A stretch of DNA of 64,000 bases from contig SXWC01000173.1 of NCBI GenBank assembly GCA_005789975.1, forward strand, positions 24,030 to 88,029, written 5' to 3'. Origin of the DNA: Planctomycetaceae bacterium (GTDB lineage Bacteria; Planctomycetota; Planctomycetia; Pirellulales; UBA1268). Of this stretch, positions 15,520 through 27,178 are shown one piece after another. A program made the position numbers and the translations under genes. The stretch's first letter is position 1, and the number at the start of each line of letters is the position of its first letter. The notes under the pieces are model-generated. The model was not told where the DNA came from, did not search any database, and saw only the letters and a list, made by a program, of their open reading frames with translations.

Positions 15520-17075
15520 CAGGCTGCCATCCGGGGCGCGGGGGCTTCGTGGTCGTCGCGGTCGCCCTGCTCGACGGGCTTGTCCCGGCCGGACTGCTCA
15601 TCGAGTGACGTCCAGTCGATCCGCCGGCGGGCGGGCGGGCCTTCGGCGCGTGGTGCGGGCCGGCCCCCGGTCCGCGCCGCGTTGCGGTAAAGGATGTAGG
15701 CCAGCAGCGCCGAGCACTTGGCCGTCAGTGCCATCCACACCTCGCGGGGCACATCGGCCGGTTCGCCCGCGACGATCGCCTGCACGGTGGCGTCGATGTA
15801 GGCGCCGACCGTTTCCAGCCTCCGATTCGCCGGCGATGCCGGTGGGACGGCCGCCGACGCCGGGGGCGTGGAGACGGTCCGTGCGGCGGTGTCGGGCCGG
15901 GATGGCCCCGCGGGAAACCGGGTGATCACGACGCGGCGGGATTCGGGCGTGGAGCCGGCGGGGAGGACTTGAAGCACGTGCTCGCGGAGCCGCTGCTCCT
16001 CGCGGCGATCGACCACGGCCGCCGAGATTGCGGCATCGTGGACCCGGGCGGACCGCAGCGCGGTTTCGAACCAGGTCTCGGGGATGGCGAGCGACACCAC
16101 GATCGTCTCCGGACCGTCGCCGCGGCGGACCACCGCGGGCTGCGGCGCCGTCGCGGCCGTGATCGTCACCTCGGCCGGCGCATTGGCGTCGGCCACCCGC
16201 TGCTGTCGGGGCGGCAGCCCCGGCTCGACGACGGTCTCCGCCGGGGCGTCGGCGGCGAATGCGACCGTCACGTCGACGACCGCTCCCTTCACGAAGGAGA
16301 GCCCCTGCCGCACCTTTGCGGTCAGGTGCCGCTCGTGTGCGATCCGGCGGGCCAGCGCGGGGTCGATGGCCGCTTCGGCCTCGGCATCGGGATGTTGCAG
16401 TGGTCCGGCGTGGACGCGGCCGCTCCGCAGATCGGTCACGGCGACGCGTTCCGGCTCCAGGCCTGCGATCGAAGCGGCCACGAGGACGCGGATCGCCTGC
16501 ACGCGGGCCGGTTCGAGTTCGCTGTCGGGCTGCGTTCGCACGTTCACGCTGGCGGTCCGCGTCGGCCCGCCGCCGAGCGTCCCATCGAAGGACGCCCGAT
16601 CGTCCACGTCATACAGCACCGCCGCTCGCTCGATACCGGGCATCGAGCAGATGACATGGGCCAGTTCCTCCTGCACGGCCACGCGCAGGGACTCCTCCTG
16701 CACGGCCCTGCTCTGCCAGGGACTGTTTTGTTCGAGCGCCCGCCGCAGGCTGCTGCCAAACTCCCGCGGCAGGGCCTCCGCATCGACCAGGGCCCGCATG
16801 TAAGCGCTCTGTCGCGGCCGCGGCACCCAGATCCGGCCGTCCTCGGTGCGGTGGCCGACGAGTTGCGCACGGTCGAAGGCCGCTTCGACGATCGCAAGCT
16901 CCGACGACGGCAGCACGGTGCCGGGAAGCAGTTCCACCTCTTCGTTCGTGGGGCGGTCGCGAAGGAACCATGCGGCCCAGCCGATCGAGATCGCGACCAG
17001 CCCCAGAGCGATCACCTGGGCCGGCGTGACTCTGGAGGCGGGACGCTGCTGGTCGTCCGAACGGGAGGCGTCCAT
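15519..17075 (-). CDS. fliF: FliF-like MS-ring protein
   Basis: 518 residues from ATG 17075. A first membrane helix at about 19-38, a YscJ/FliF-like ring-building domain about 45-180 ('LLPGTVLPSSELAIVEAAFDRAQ', then 'ICSMPGIERAAVLYDVDDR'), a second ring-building region about 280-430, and a second membrane helix about 446-463 followed by a charged cytoplasmic tail. This two-helix layout and length match FliF (about 550). The PGIExAxV strand is characteristic of the secretin-like ring-building motif. The sequence is diverged, so the symbol is by architecture and by its place at the head of fliO/P/Q/R/flhB. Confidence 0.75.
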   Translation of the reverse strand: MDASRSDDQQRPASRVTPAQVIALGLVAISIGWAAWFLRDRPTNEEVELLPGTVLPSSELAIVEAAFDRAQLVGHRTEDGRIWVPRPRQSAYMRALVDAEALPREFGSSLRRALEQNSPWQSRAVQEESLRVAVQEELAHVICSMPGIERAAVLYDVDDRASFDGTLGGGPTRTASVNVRTQPDSELEPARVQAIRVLVAASIAGLEPERVAVTDLRSGRVHAGPLQHPDAEAEAAIDPALARRIAHERHLTAKVRQGLSFVKGAVVDVTVAFAADAPAETVVEPGLPPRQQRVADANAPAEVTITAATAPQPAVVRRGDGPETIVVSLAIPETWFETALRSARVHDAAISAAVVDRREEQRLREHVLQVLPAGSTPESRRVVITRFPAGPSRPDTAARTVSTPPASAAVPPASPANRRLETVGAYIDATVQAIVAGEPADVPREVWMALTAKCSALLAYILYRNAARTGGRPAPRAEGPPARRRIDWTSLDEQSGRDKPVEQGDRDDHEAPAPRMAA

Positions 17076-17109
17076 GGTTGGTTCTCGTGGGTGATCTGGC
17101 CGCCAGCGG

Positions 17110-17643
17110 TCAGGCGGCCTTCCGCAGCACACGGCGTCGGGAGAGGCGGATCGTGACCGCCGTGCCGCCTTCGGGACATTCCGCGATGACGATCTCGCCG
17201 CCGCACCGCTCCGCAAGGGCGCGGGCTCCCGCCAGGGAGCCGGCATCCGCCGCCGTCCGGCTGCCCGAGCCTGCGACCTCGAGCTCGAAGTCGTCGGCGG
17301 CGTCGATGCTCGTCACCACGACCTCACGGACCCGCGGCGCATCGCTCGCATCACCGGGCCGTACGGCGGCGGCGAACGCCGCGGTCACGAGCCCTTCGAC
17401 CGCATGACGAAACAGGGCTGGATCGGCATCGACGACCTGTCCGGCGGGCACGTCGAGCGTCACCCGCACCCGCGCGGCCGGTGTCTCGGCACGCTGACGG
17501 ATCTCCGCCACGACCGACTCGAGCACCTCGCGCAACGAAGACGCCTGCGCGGCGGGCAACGGCAGGATCCGCGGCTCGTCCACGGTATCGGCCATGTCCA
17601 CCCGTTGGCGGGAAGATGTCCGGCGGTCTGATGCATCTGTCAT
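17110..17643 (-). CDS. Degenerate HATPase-like regulatory protein
   Basis: 177 residues, soluble. The layout 'SLREVLESVVAEIRQRAE..VRVTLDVPAG..VDADPALFRHAVEGLVTAAF' followed by a last strand 'CGGEIVIAECPEGGTAVTIRLSR' resembles the catalytic ATPase half of a histidine kinase. The expected N-box asparagines are replaced (LVTAAFAAA) and no clean DxGxG is seen, so ATP binding is doubtful. There is no phospho-acceptor histidine motif. It lies 34 bp upstream of the fliF-like gene and probably heads its transcript, which hints at regulation or chaperone-like binding for that system. A second in-frame ATG is at 17595. Confidence 0.6.
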   Translation of the reverse strand: MTDASDRRTSSRQRVDMADTVDEPRILPLPAAQASSLREVLESVVAEIRQRAETPAARVRVTLDVPAGQVVDADPALFRHAVEGLVTAAFAAAVRPGDASDAPRVREVVVTSIDAADDFELEVAGSGSRTAADAGSLAGARALAERCGGEIVIAECPEGGTAVTIRLSRRRVLRKAA

Positions 17644-17691
17644 GGGAATCCTTTCCCGAGGACGGTATCGATCGGTCGAGGCGAGGCTCCG

Positions 17692-18378
17692 CTAACCGGC
17701 GGCGTGGGCCCGCAATCCGGCCGACGTGCCGCAGATCTCATCCATGAGCCAGCGGTTGACGTCGCCGAGCGCGGCCCGCGAAAGCTCGCCGCTCCCCGGA
17801 TAGATTCGCATCGCGAGCATCGCGCCGGCGGCATGAAACAGCCGGAGCGTGCGGTCGGTGTGGGCCGCGGCGGAGACGGCCGCGCTGCCGCGGCAGCAGT
17901 AGAGCATCGGCAGGCGACGAACCGCCTCGACCCGCGCGAAGGCCGATTCATCGAGCGGAAACGGGCCGCCCAGCGAGACCACTCCGGCGAATGCCTCGGG
18001 ATGTCGGCAGCCGATGCGAAATGCCTGCGTGCCGCCACTTCCGTGGCCGACGAGCCAGATCCGTCGCGGATGGATGCTCAACCGGGCCGACACCGTGTCG
18101 ACGGCCCGCCAGACGGCGGTATCGCCCCCGGCGGCCTGGACCGCCACGAAGTTGCGGAGGCTCATGCGGGCCATGACTCCGGCCAAATCGAAGTCCCGGT
18201 CCGCCGGATCGGTGAGCCAGACAAGCAGCGGATAGTCGTAGCCCGGCTCGTAGGCCTGCGGCACGAAGACGGGCAGACCGTTGGTCCAATCGGCGATCGC
18301 CGGCCGTGCGGGAACACGAGCCGGCGTGGCCGCGGGGCGTTCAATCCGGGCCGGCTGTTTCGACCTTCGACCACTCAT
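17692..18378 (-). CDS. Alpha/beta-hydrolase (esterase-like) protein, catalytic His apparently missing
   Basis: 228 residues from ATG 18378, which has AGGTG about 8 bp upstream; the longer frame from 18522 is not preceded by a ribosome site. The nucleophile elbow is 'WLVGHGSGGTQAFR' and the strand 'YDYPLLVWLTDP' precedes it, as in predicted esterases related to PHB depolymerases. In related planctomycete proteins I would expect a GGHEL/CGHEL motif near the C-terminus before 'DVNRWLMD'; here it reads 'PGSGEL', so the catalytic histidine seems lost. Activity is therefore uncertain. The gene lies downstream of mdh and upstream of the HATPase-like gene, all on the minus strand. Confidence 0.65.
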   Translation of the reverse strand: MSGRRSKQPARIERPAATPARVPARPAIADWTNGLPVFVPQAYEPGYDYPLLVWLTDPADRDFDLAGVMARMSLRNFVAVQAAGGDTAVWRAVDTVSARLSIHPRRIWLVGHGSGGTQAFRIGCRHPEAFAGVVSLGGPFPLDESAFARVEAVRRLPMLYCCRGSAAVSAAAHTDRTLRLFHAAGAMLAMRIYPGSGELSRAALGDVNRWLMDEICGTSAGLRAHAAG

Positions 18379-18552
18379 GAATCGCACCTCGCTGGAGTCG
18401 GGGATCCGCTGAAAACGGCTCCCGGGCAGCCCGCACCGGACAGGCGGGGGGTTGTATCGCAACCCCCGCCCCCGGGCAACGGCAGCGGTCCGCATGCCAC
18501 GCGTGCGCGGCAAACGGGGCAAACAGCGCGATCGGGGAAGCCTCCCCGCGGC

Positions 18553-21006
<2,454 letters not shown>

Positions 21007-21010
<4 letters not shown>

Positions 21011-22071
21011 GATGCGGGCTCCCTGGTGGGGGGCTTCGGGGCCGGCTCGCCCTCGAGGGCGAGCTCGCGCAGCGATTCCTCGACGGAAAACAACTTCACG
21101 TTCGCGAGCGAATCGTCGAGCCCGGCCGGATCCGTCGTCGCCCGGCCGGTGGCCGGGCGGCCGCCGCGGCTCATGCCGAGCAGCGTCGCGGCCACCAGCC
21201 CGGCCATCGTGATCAGCACGACGAGCGTCACGACACCAGACGCCCCCGCCGACGAGTCCGCCGCCGGCGACTTGGCGAGCCCGATCGGCTCGAGCGTCAT
21301 GATCAGCGGTGCGACGCGGATCGCATCGGTCGCGTTATAGGCGTAGTTCTTGAAGAAGTAGCCGACGATCTCGACGGGCTCGTCGATCTTCATCCCACCC
21401 GGCATCCCCTCGGGAATCCGCAGGCACTGCACCACGACCGGGGACGCGGGACCCTCGAGGGGCTCCATCCAGCCCTGCCAATAGTCGTCGATGGCGTAGT
21501 TGTTGGCGGGGGCCGCCACTTTCTCGAGGCGGCGAAGCGTGCCCCGCATCCGCACCAGCCTGCCCCGGAACGACCGCGGCTGGCCAAACACCTCGCTGAA
21601 ACTCACCTGCTGCGGATTCGCCTTCCGCAACGCGGCGAGGCTGGTCTCGCGAAGCGTGTTCCAGGTCTGAAACCAGGCGTCGTTGTCCGACTCCCGGAAA
21701 AAGGTGGCGTCGCGAACGTTCGAGAGCGACTCGGCCGAGGCGCTGAGGAGAGCCGCCGACCGGTCGTCGAACGGTTCGGGGTCGCGCTCGATCACGAGCT
21801 CGTCGCCCCGGGGGCGTGGCCCGTTGACCGCGTCGAGCCGGGTGTCGATCTGTGCGGGCCCCTGCTCCCTGCGGTCGCGTGGAAACCACGTTCGCTCCAC
21901 CCAGCCGAGCACGAGCACCAGCACGATCCCCGCCGGCATCACGAACAGGAAGAGCCGTCGCCGCTCGGCGGGGGCCAGATAGTTTTTCGCGACCCGCCTG
22001 CCGGGCCGTTGCCCCGCCTCCGGTTCTCCGCCCGGAGCACCGCAGCGATGCAGGTCGGCATCGTCGTTCAC
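21007..22071 (-). CDS. Membrane-anchored protein of unknown function, paralogous module to its neighbour
   Basis: 354 residues with a membrane helix at about 40-60 (LFLFVMPAGIVLVLVLGWV), a periplasmic body and a second helix at about 277-296. The segment 'RIPEGMPGGMKIDEPVEIVG' then 'FFKNYAYNA' corresponds to 'GMPTGD…VPGFAFKRYSYP' in the downstream protein, so the two share a domain. 'FRGRLVRMRGTLRRLE' looks like the first strand of an OB-like fold. It overlaps both neighbours by 4 bp (ATGA). Function unknown; likely an assembly or accessory factor of the respiratory cluster. Confidence 0.75.
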
Positions 22072-22367
22072 GATGGCTGCCGCTCCGGAAGGTCGCCGGG
22101 CAGCGATTCAGCCTGAGCCCGCTGCCGCCGCATCTCCCGCCACACATACGCGCCGAACGAGCCTGCCAGCGTGAAGGGCATCGCGAGCATGAGAAGGATG
22201 CTGTAGAAGTAGCCCCGGGCGATGTTGAGGCCTTCGGGATCCGACGTGTTCACCGCGTCTTTGCAGTTGGGGCAGCCCAACGCATCGCTCGCGAGGAGAA
22301 ACCCCACCACGATGCAGGCCGAAATGACGCTTGGCTGCCCGAGGGCCCGTCCGAATGCCTTCCGCAT
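22068..22367 (-). CDS. Small membrane protein with CPNC motif
   Basis: 99 residues from ATG 22367, which has GGAGGAG 6 bp upstream; the ATG 18 bp further out overlaps that ribosome site and is not used in my call. A signal sequence or first helix (about 13-31) ends in 'LGCPNCKDAV' (Cys 32 and 35), and a second helix covers about 53-75. Exposed CxxC next to the membrane could bind copper or act in thiol exchange during cytochrome oxidase assembly; this is inference from the position between the SCO/DUF420 genes and the two unknown membrane proteins. Overlaps the next gene as ATGA. Confidence 0.7.
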   Translation of the reverse strand: MRKAFGRALGQPSVISACIVVGFLLASDALGCPNCKDAVNTSDPEGLNIARGYFYSILLMLAMPFTLAGSFGAYVWREMRRQRAQAESLPGDLPERQPS

Positions 22368-22432
22368 GGGTTTCTCCTCCATCCCAATGATAGCAGGGCC
22401 GGGAGCAGGAGGCAGCCCCGTGGCGGTCGGGG

Positions 22433-22873
22433 TCAGACAAACCAGTGGTAGAGCATCATGTAGATGACCACGCCGGTCACCGACACATAGAGCCAGATCG
22501 GCAACGCGATCCGGCCCAGGCGACGGTGGGTTGCCCAGCGGCCCCGCCATGCGAGGGCGAACATCGCGATCGCCAGCACCGGAACGGTGACGGCGAGCAG
22601 GATGTGGGAGATCAGGATCGTGAAGTACACGCCGCGGACGCCCCCCTGCCCCCTGAACGGGACGTGACCGACGAGGTAGTGATAGGTGAGATAGCAGACC
22701 AGGAAGATGGCCGACACGACGAATGCCGCCACCATCGCCGATCGATGGGCCCTCACGTTGCCCCGCTTGATGAACACCCAGCCCGCGAGGAGCAGGATGG
22801 TGGCGAGCGAGTTGAGCACCGCGTTGGTCGTGGCGAGCGGGTGCACGCTGACCGAGGCGACGAGCGGCGTCAT
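22433..22873 (-). CDS. DUF420 membrane protein
   Basis: 146 residues with four membrane helices. Conserved histidines sit near helix ends: 'RAHRSAMVAAFVVSAIFL', 'YHYLVGH', 'ILISHILLA' and 'THRRLGRIALPIWLYVSVTGVVIYMMLYH'. This matches DUF420 (CtaM-like) proteins found beside caa3-type oxidase genes and thought to help oxidase biogenesis or heme handling. Its start overlaps the SCO stop (ATGA), so the two are translationally coupled. A second DUF420 gene lies at 55363-55908. Confidence 0.9.
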   Translation of the reverse strand: MTPLVASVSVHPLATTNAVLNSLATILLLAGWVFIKRGNVRAHRSAMVAAFVVSAIFLVCYLTYHYLVGHVPFRGQGGVRGVYFTILISHILLAVTVPVLAIAMFALAWRGRWATHRRLGRIALPIWLYVSVTGVVIYMMLYHWFV

Positions 22874-23544
22874 GGTTTGGCTTCCTGCGGGCCGCCCGGC
22901 TGCGCGGCCGCGGGAGACACGACGGGCTCGGCAAGAACCTCCCGAATGAGCTTCTCGAGCAGGGCAACCCGGTCAGGTTCGAGCAGGTGGTAGCCTCCGC
23001 GAAGCCGCCCCTGCCGATCGAAGACGACGCCTCGCTCCGAGTGCACGCCGAGTTCCACCGGCAGGCGGAACATCTTCTGGCCAACCTGCTCGATCAACGC
23101 GAGGTCACCGGTGAGAAACTTCCAGCGGGCCGGATCGGCCTCGAACCGGGCGGCATACTTCGCCAGCGATTCAGGAGTGTCGTTGACCGGATCGCACGTC
23201 AGGCTCACGACCATGAACCCGGGATCGTCGATCCTGCGCAGGATGTCGGCGATCGCCTGATTCTCCCGGAAGCACGGCCCCGGGCAGTTCGCGAAGAAGA
23301 TCGCCCCCATCCAGACCTTGCCGGCGAGCGACTCCGAGCTGAAATCCTCCCCGGTCTGATCGGTGAGCGTGAAGGGGACGTCGGCGAGGTTCGGCACCGT
23401 CTCCTCGTCGACTCGCACCCTGCCCGCCACGGGAGTGGGCCGCGGTTCGCTGACGCCGGTCTCCGGGGGACGACAGCCGACGATGGCGGAGGCCAACGGC
23501 ACAAGCACGCAGAGGAGTCGGTGGATGGGGACGGCGGAGGGCAC
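22870..23544 (-). CDS. SCO1/SenC family copper chaperone lipoprotein
   Basis: 224 residues using GTG 23544. This start yields a lipoprotein signal (lipobox SAIVGC, Cys 24); the frame stays open upstream over the oxidase subunit IV gene, but that part is antisense-like noise. The copper motif CPGPC is at residues 87-91 and the third ligand His at 168 in 'ELGVHSERGVVF', all in a thioredoxin fold. SCO proteins load the CuA site of oxidase subunit II. Neighbours are oxidase subunit IV (35 bp upstream) and DUF420 (overlapping). The ribosome site for the GTG is weak. Confidence 0.9.
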   Translation of the reverse strand: MPSAVPIHRLLCVLVPLASAIVGCRPPETGVSEPRPTPVAGRVRVDEETVPNLADVPFTLTDQTGEDFSSESLAGKVWMGAIFFANCPGPCFRENQAIADILRRIDDPGFMVVSLTCDPVNDTPESLAKYAARFEADPARWKFLTGDLALIEQVGQKMFRLPVELGVHSERGVVFDRQGRLRGGYHLLEPDRVALLEKLIREVLAEPVVSPAAAQPGGPQEAKP

Positions 23545-23579
23545 GTTCGCGATTCCCGGAGCTGGGTCGTTACGGATGG

Positions 23580-24074
23580 TCAGTGTGCGGCCGGCTCGTT
23601 CAGCGGGCTGTCCTTCGCCGCTTCCTCGAGCAGACGCACGTCCGAACCGCGGGCCATGTAGAGCGCCCGTTCCTGTGACACCATGCGGTTCCGCAGGCCG
23701 ACGTCGGGCACGAGCATGATCGCCAGAAAAATGGCCATCATCGCCGCCGGGATCGTGAGCACGTACTTCCAGTTCGCCTCCCACCAGACATGCATGAAGA
23801 ACAGGATGACGAGCATCGCCTTCGTGCACGACACAGCCATCATGAACGCCCAGCCCACCTGCGGCTGGTCGCGCCAGGGCCACGCGGGCGAGTAGGTGAA
23901 GAACGACATGGTCGTCAGGCCGCAGAGCGCGAGGAACACGAGCATGTATTTGCCGATGCCGCCATGCCCCTCATGGCCGCCGTGCGACTCCTCGACAGAG
24001 TGCAGCAGGGTCTCGTCGGCCGACTCGCCCGCGCGGGTGACGGGTCCGTGACTGTGGTTGCCGTGGTCGCTCAT
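23580..24074 (-). CDS. Cytochrome c oxidase subunit IV (prokaryotic type)
   Basis: 164 residues from ATG 24074 with GAAAGG about 9 bp upstream. A His-rich cytoplasmic N-terminus (MSDHGNHSHG…HGGHEGHGG) is followed by three membrane helices, including 'KAMLVILFFMHVWWEANWKY' that is typical of COX4_pro/CyoD-like subunits, and a C-terminal tail. It lies directly downstream of subunit III. The tail of about 40 residues after the last helix is longer than in most short subunit IV proteins. Confidence 0.85.
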   Translation of the reverse strand: MSDHGNHSHGPVTRAGESADETLLHSVEESHGGHEGHGGIGKYMLVFLALCGLTTMSFFTYSPAWPWRDQPQVGWAFMMAVSCTKAMLVILFFMHVWWEANWKYVLTIPAAMMAIFLAIMLVPDVGLRNRMVSQERALYMARGSDVRLLEEAAKDSPLNEPAAH

Positions 24075-24138
24075 CGATGTCGCCTTTCGTGGTCGCCTTT
24101 CGAGGTCGGGCTCGGGGCCGCGACCGATGATGTCGGAA

Positions 24139-25230
24139 TCAGAACAGGTAGAGGAGCGGAAACAGGAAAATCCACACCAGATCGACGAAGTGCCAGTAGA
24201 GTCCGGCATTTTCAATCGCCCCGGCCCGCTTCGCGTCCAGTTTCCAGGTGAGCATGATCGCGAACACGAGCAGACCGACCGCCACGTGAATGGCGTGGAA
24301 TCCGGTGATCAGGAAGTAGGTGCTGGCCCACATGTTGCCGCCGGGTATGACGGTGGGCAGACGCAGCCAGGGAAAGGCGTCGTTGAGGCCGTGCGACCCG
24401 TGGCCGGCGCCATGGCCGGCACCACCGGCACCCTCGGCCGGAAGCGGCATCACCTGGTCGGCGACGACCGCCATGTCGAACGCCTGCTGATCGGGGCTCA
24501 GCACCATCTTCTGGATCTGCTGGAGTTTGCCGCGGGCGGCGAGCTGCTCGGTCGTGAGCGCGGCTTCGGGAGTCTCGTCGAGCTCCTTGAGCCGATCGAC
24601 CGTTTCCGGTTCCTGCCAGCCATGGAGCGCCGCCGCCTGGGCGGAACGATGCCACATCACGGCCCATTTGTATTTCAGGGCCTGCCAGGCGTCTTTGGGC
24701 TCCCGGCGGAGTTCTTCGAGCCGACCGCGGACGGCGGAGCCGTAGTAGAGGTCCGGCCGCTCGTAGATCCGGCTTCGGGGCGCCGCAGGGTAGATGCCGT
24801 GGGAGAACTTGGCGGAGTATTCGTAGCCCTTCACGCCGAGAAACAGGCCGCCCAGCAGGAGTGTCAGCAGCATCCAGAACTTCGCGAGGCTGGCCTTGTT
24901 GGCCCGTGCGGTCTCGAGGGCGAGCACGATCGAGACGCTCGAGCAGATCAGCACGAACGTGTTGAAGGCGCCGATCGGCTCGCTCAGATGGACATGGTGG
25001 GCCTTGGGCCACACCGGCGCACCGAATCGAAGCACCACGTAACTTCCGAGCAGTGCCGCGAAGAACATGATCTCCGTCGAGAGAAAAAGCCACATGATCA
25101 GCTTGCCGCGGGAGAGCGGCAGGCCCGGCTGATACTGGAGCGTGATGTGGCCGTGGTCATGCCCGCCATGCCCGTCATGCCCCGCATGACCGGCGTGTCC
25201 ATGGCTGATGGAAGATGCGGAAGCGTTCAT
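24139..25230 (-). CDS. ctaE: Cytochrome c oxidase subunit III with large inserted loop
   Basis: 363 residues from ATG 25230. The N-terminus is His-rich ([19 protein letters not shown], residues 10-28). Helices 1-3 ('[22 protein letters not shown]', '[19 protein letters not shown]', '[19 protein letters not shown]') and the last pair ('[19 protein letters not shown]', '[21 protein letters not shown]') are standard subunit III. Between them residues about 141-298 form a hydrophilic insertion of roughly 150 residues in place of a short loop. It includes a charged helical part and a Gly/His-rich segment. The gene sits between the heme O synthase and subunit IV genes. Confidence 0.92.
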   Translation of the reverse strand: MNASASSISHGHAGHAGHDGHGGHDHGHITLQYQPGLPLSRGKLIMWLFLSTEIMFFAALLGSYVVLRFGAPVWPKAHHVHLSEPIGAFNTFVLICSSVSIVLALETARANKASLAKFWMLLTLLLGGLFLGVKGYEYSAKFSHGIYPAAPRSRIYERPDLYYGSAVRGRLEELRREPKDAWQALKYKWAVMWHRSAQAAALHGWQEPETVDRLKELDETPEAALTTEQLAARGKLQQIQKMVLSPDQQAFDMAVVADQVMPLPAEGAGGAGHGAGHGSHGLNDAFPWLRLPTVIPGGNMWASTYFLITGFHAIHVAVGLLVFAIMLTWKLDAKRAGAIENAGLYWHFVDLVWIFLFPLLYLF

Positions 25231-25256
25231 GGTCGATGCTCGGGGGATCGGGGGTG

Positions 25257-26219
25257 TCAGACGGGCTTTCCAAACACGACCGCCGCAACGAGCAGGCCGA
25301 GCAGGGAACCCAGGGATGTGAGCAGGAGGATGCGGGCGGAGGCGTCGTCCCGCCGGATGGCGAAGCGGACCGTGGCCAGAAGATAAACGATTCCGGCCAC
25401 CGCCGCCGCCAGGAACAGCCGAATGCCGCCGGACGGCACGGCCAGAACGAGCCCGGCGGGGATCATCGCGAGCGCCGCGGCAAGTGACTGCCCCCCCGCC
25501 CGTAGGCCCGTCGGATCGACCACCGTCAGCATCCGGAGCCCCGCGGCGGCGTATTGCGAGCGGTAAAGCCAGGCGATCGCCATGAAGTGCGGAAACTGCC
25601 AGAGGTAGAGCACCGTGGCCAGCGCCGCGGCGGCGAGCCCTCCCCGGGCGTCGCCTGCGGCGAGCCGTTGCGGGCCACCGGCCGCCAGCCAGCCGATCAT
25701 CACGGGCATCGCCCCGGCCACGGCCCCGACGGCCGTATTGAGGGGCGTGACCCGCTTGAGCGGCGTGTAGATCGCCACGTACAAGAGCCACGTCGCGGCG
25801 GTCGCCGCGACCGGTTGCCAGCCATAGGCCATGCCGGATACGGCCGAGCCCGCCACGAACAACGCACCGGCCCATGTCCAGGCCGTTTCCACCGTCATGC
25901 GTCCGGCCGCGATCGGCCGGGATGCGGTTCGCGGCATTCGCCTGTCGGTATCCCGCTCGAGGATCTGATTGGCGATGCTGGAACTGGCCGTCACGAGGGC
26001 GGTGCCAAGGAGCAGCGTCGCCACGGACCAAAGGCTTTCCGGACGGCCTGCGGTGAGCCACATCGCCGTGACGACGGTGGCCAGCACCATGACGGCGATC
26101 CGCGGACGCGTCAGTTTCGAGATGTCGGCGGTCCACGAGGCGGAGCCGCTCGTAAGATCACCCCCGACCGCCGCGGGCGGAACGGCAAACTCGGCGGCGA
26201 TCGATGGCGGAGGGGTCAC
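25257..26219 (-). CDS. ctaB: Protoheme IX farnesyltransferase (heme O synthase)
   Basis: 320 residues from GTG 26219, which overlaps the heme A synthase stop as GTGA; the frame stays open much further upstream but there it is a shadow of that gene. The prenyltransferase signature '[19 protein letters not shown]' (N…D…D..M.RT..R) is clear, with a second Asp-region near '[20 protein letters not shown]'. About nine membrane helices are expected. It converts heme B to heme O, the precursor used by the adjacent CtaA. UbiA superfamily. Confidence 0.93.
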   Translation of the reverse strand: MTPPPSIAAEFAVPPAAVGGDLTSGSASWTADISKLTRPRIAVMVLATVVTAMWLTAGRPESLWSVATLLLGTALVTASSSIANQILERDTDRRMPRTASRPIAAGRMTVETAWTWAGALFVAGSAVSGMAYGWQPVAATAATWLLYVAIYTPLKRVTPLNTAVGAVAGAMPVMIGWLAAGGPQRLAAGDARGGLAAAALATVLYLWQFPHFMAIAWLYRSQYAAAGLRMLTVVDPTGLRAGGQSLAAALAMIPAGLVLAVPSGGIRLFLAAAVAGIVYLLATVRFAIRRDDASARILLLTSLGSLLGLLVAAVVFGKPV

Positions 26220-27178
26220 GTGAACGCCCTTCGTCCGGCCGTCGCAGCGGCGGTCGTTCGGCCAAACCCCCCCGACTCGATCGCGACCGCCACCGAACCA
26301 CCGAGGATCAACATTCCGAGAACGACATGCCCGGTGACGACACCGGCCGCCCACACGCTCCGCGCCCGCAAGGGCTCGGCCAACTGCCAGGATTCGGGCA
26401 CGATGTCTGCCGGCATGCCCCAGTTCGCCACCCAGGCTCCCGCCCCCAGCAGCAACTGACTGCCCACCAGCACGAGCATGCACCACGACCAGAGCCGAGC
26501 CGTCCGCGACCCGAGGGCGCTGGCCGTCACGGCGCTGGCTACCGTCAACACCGTGACGGCGATGGCCCCGAAAATATGCAAGCCGACGAGGGCGTGGAAG
26601 GTGGCGGGTTCGACGGCGGCGTCGAGATGCCGCAGCTGGGCCCCGGCGACGAGTTGCAGATAAGCCGCGACGAGCAGCGCGACGGGAATCCGCGTGGCCA
26701 CCTCGCGGCTCGCGGCCGCCCCGGGCCGCCGCGACAAGACGGCGATCGCCACGGCCACGGAGAAAAAGAGCGGGCCGGTGCAGGCATGCACCTTTGCCAC
26801 CGTCTTGTCGTCGAGGAGCACGCGGGCGCCGCCGAGCCCACCCTGCACGAGCACGAGTGCGACCGCGGCCACCACGAGCCAACGCACCGTTGGTTGCGAC
26901 GAGGAGCACCAGACGACCACGGCCAGCCCGATTGTGATCACCCCCGTCAGGGCCCCCAGCAGTCGATGCCCGTGCTCGAGGAACAGATCCCAGGGGCCGG
27001 TGAGCCACTCGGCCATCGGAAAGAGGAACATGTTGTGGCCGTACGTCGCGGGCCAGTCGGGCACCGCCATCGCCGCCTCGTACGTCGTGACCAGCGCCCC
27101 GAACGACAGCAGCACTGCCGTCACGCCCACCAAAAGGCAGGCGACCAAATGCGTCCAGTTGAATGCGGAGAGTCTCAT
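26216..27178 (-). CDS. ctaA: Heme A synthase (COX15/CtaA family)
   Basis: 320 residues with eight membrane helices in two similar four-helix halves. Conserved histidines appear as 'LEHGHRLLGALTG' and 'VHACTGPLFF' in the first half and 'FHALVGLHIFG' and 'VTGHVVLGMLIL' in the second. 'GALVTTYEAAMAVPDWP' matches the family start (G..VT….M..PDWP). It oxidises the C8 methyl of heme O to give heme A. It is coupled to ctaB by a 4-bp overlap. A 175-bp gap, holding a small CCGCGG hairpin, separates it from ctaD. Confidence 0.92.
   Translation of the reverse strand: MRLSAFNWTHLVACLLVGVTAVLLSFGALVTTYEAAMAVPDWPATYGHNMFLFPMAEWLTGPWDLFLEHGHRLLGALTGVITIGLAVVVWCSSSQPTVRWLVVAAVALVLVQGGLGGARVLLDDKTVAKVHACTGPLFFSVAVAIAVLSRRPGAAASREVATRIPVALLVAAYLQLVAGAQLRHLDAAVEPATFHALVGLHIFGAIAVTVLTVASAVTASALGSRTARLWSWCMLVLVGSQLLLGAGAWVANWGMPADIVPESWQLAEPLRARSVWAAGVVTGHVVLGMLILGGSVAVAIESGGFGRTTAAATAGRRAFT

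Noticed and set aside
24139..26136. Apparent fusion of subunit III with an upstream 300-codon segment
   Set aside because: The upstream part is an out-of-frame reading of the heme O synthase gene; subunit III starts at ATG 25230.
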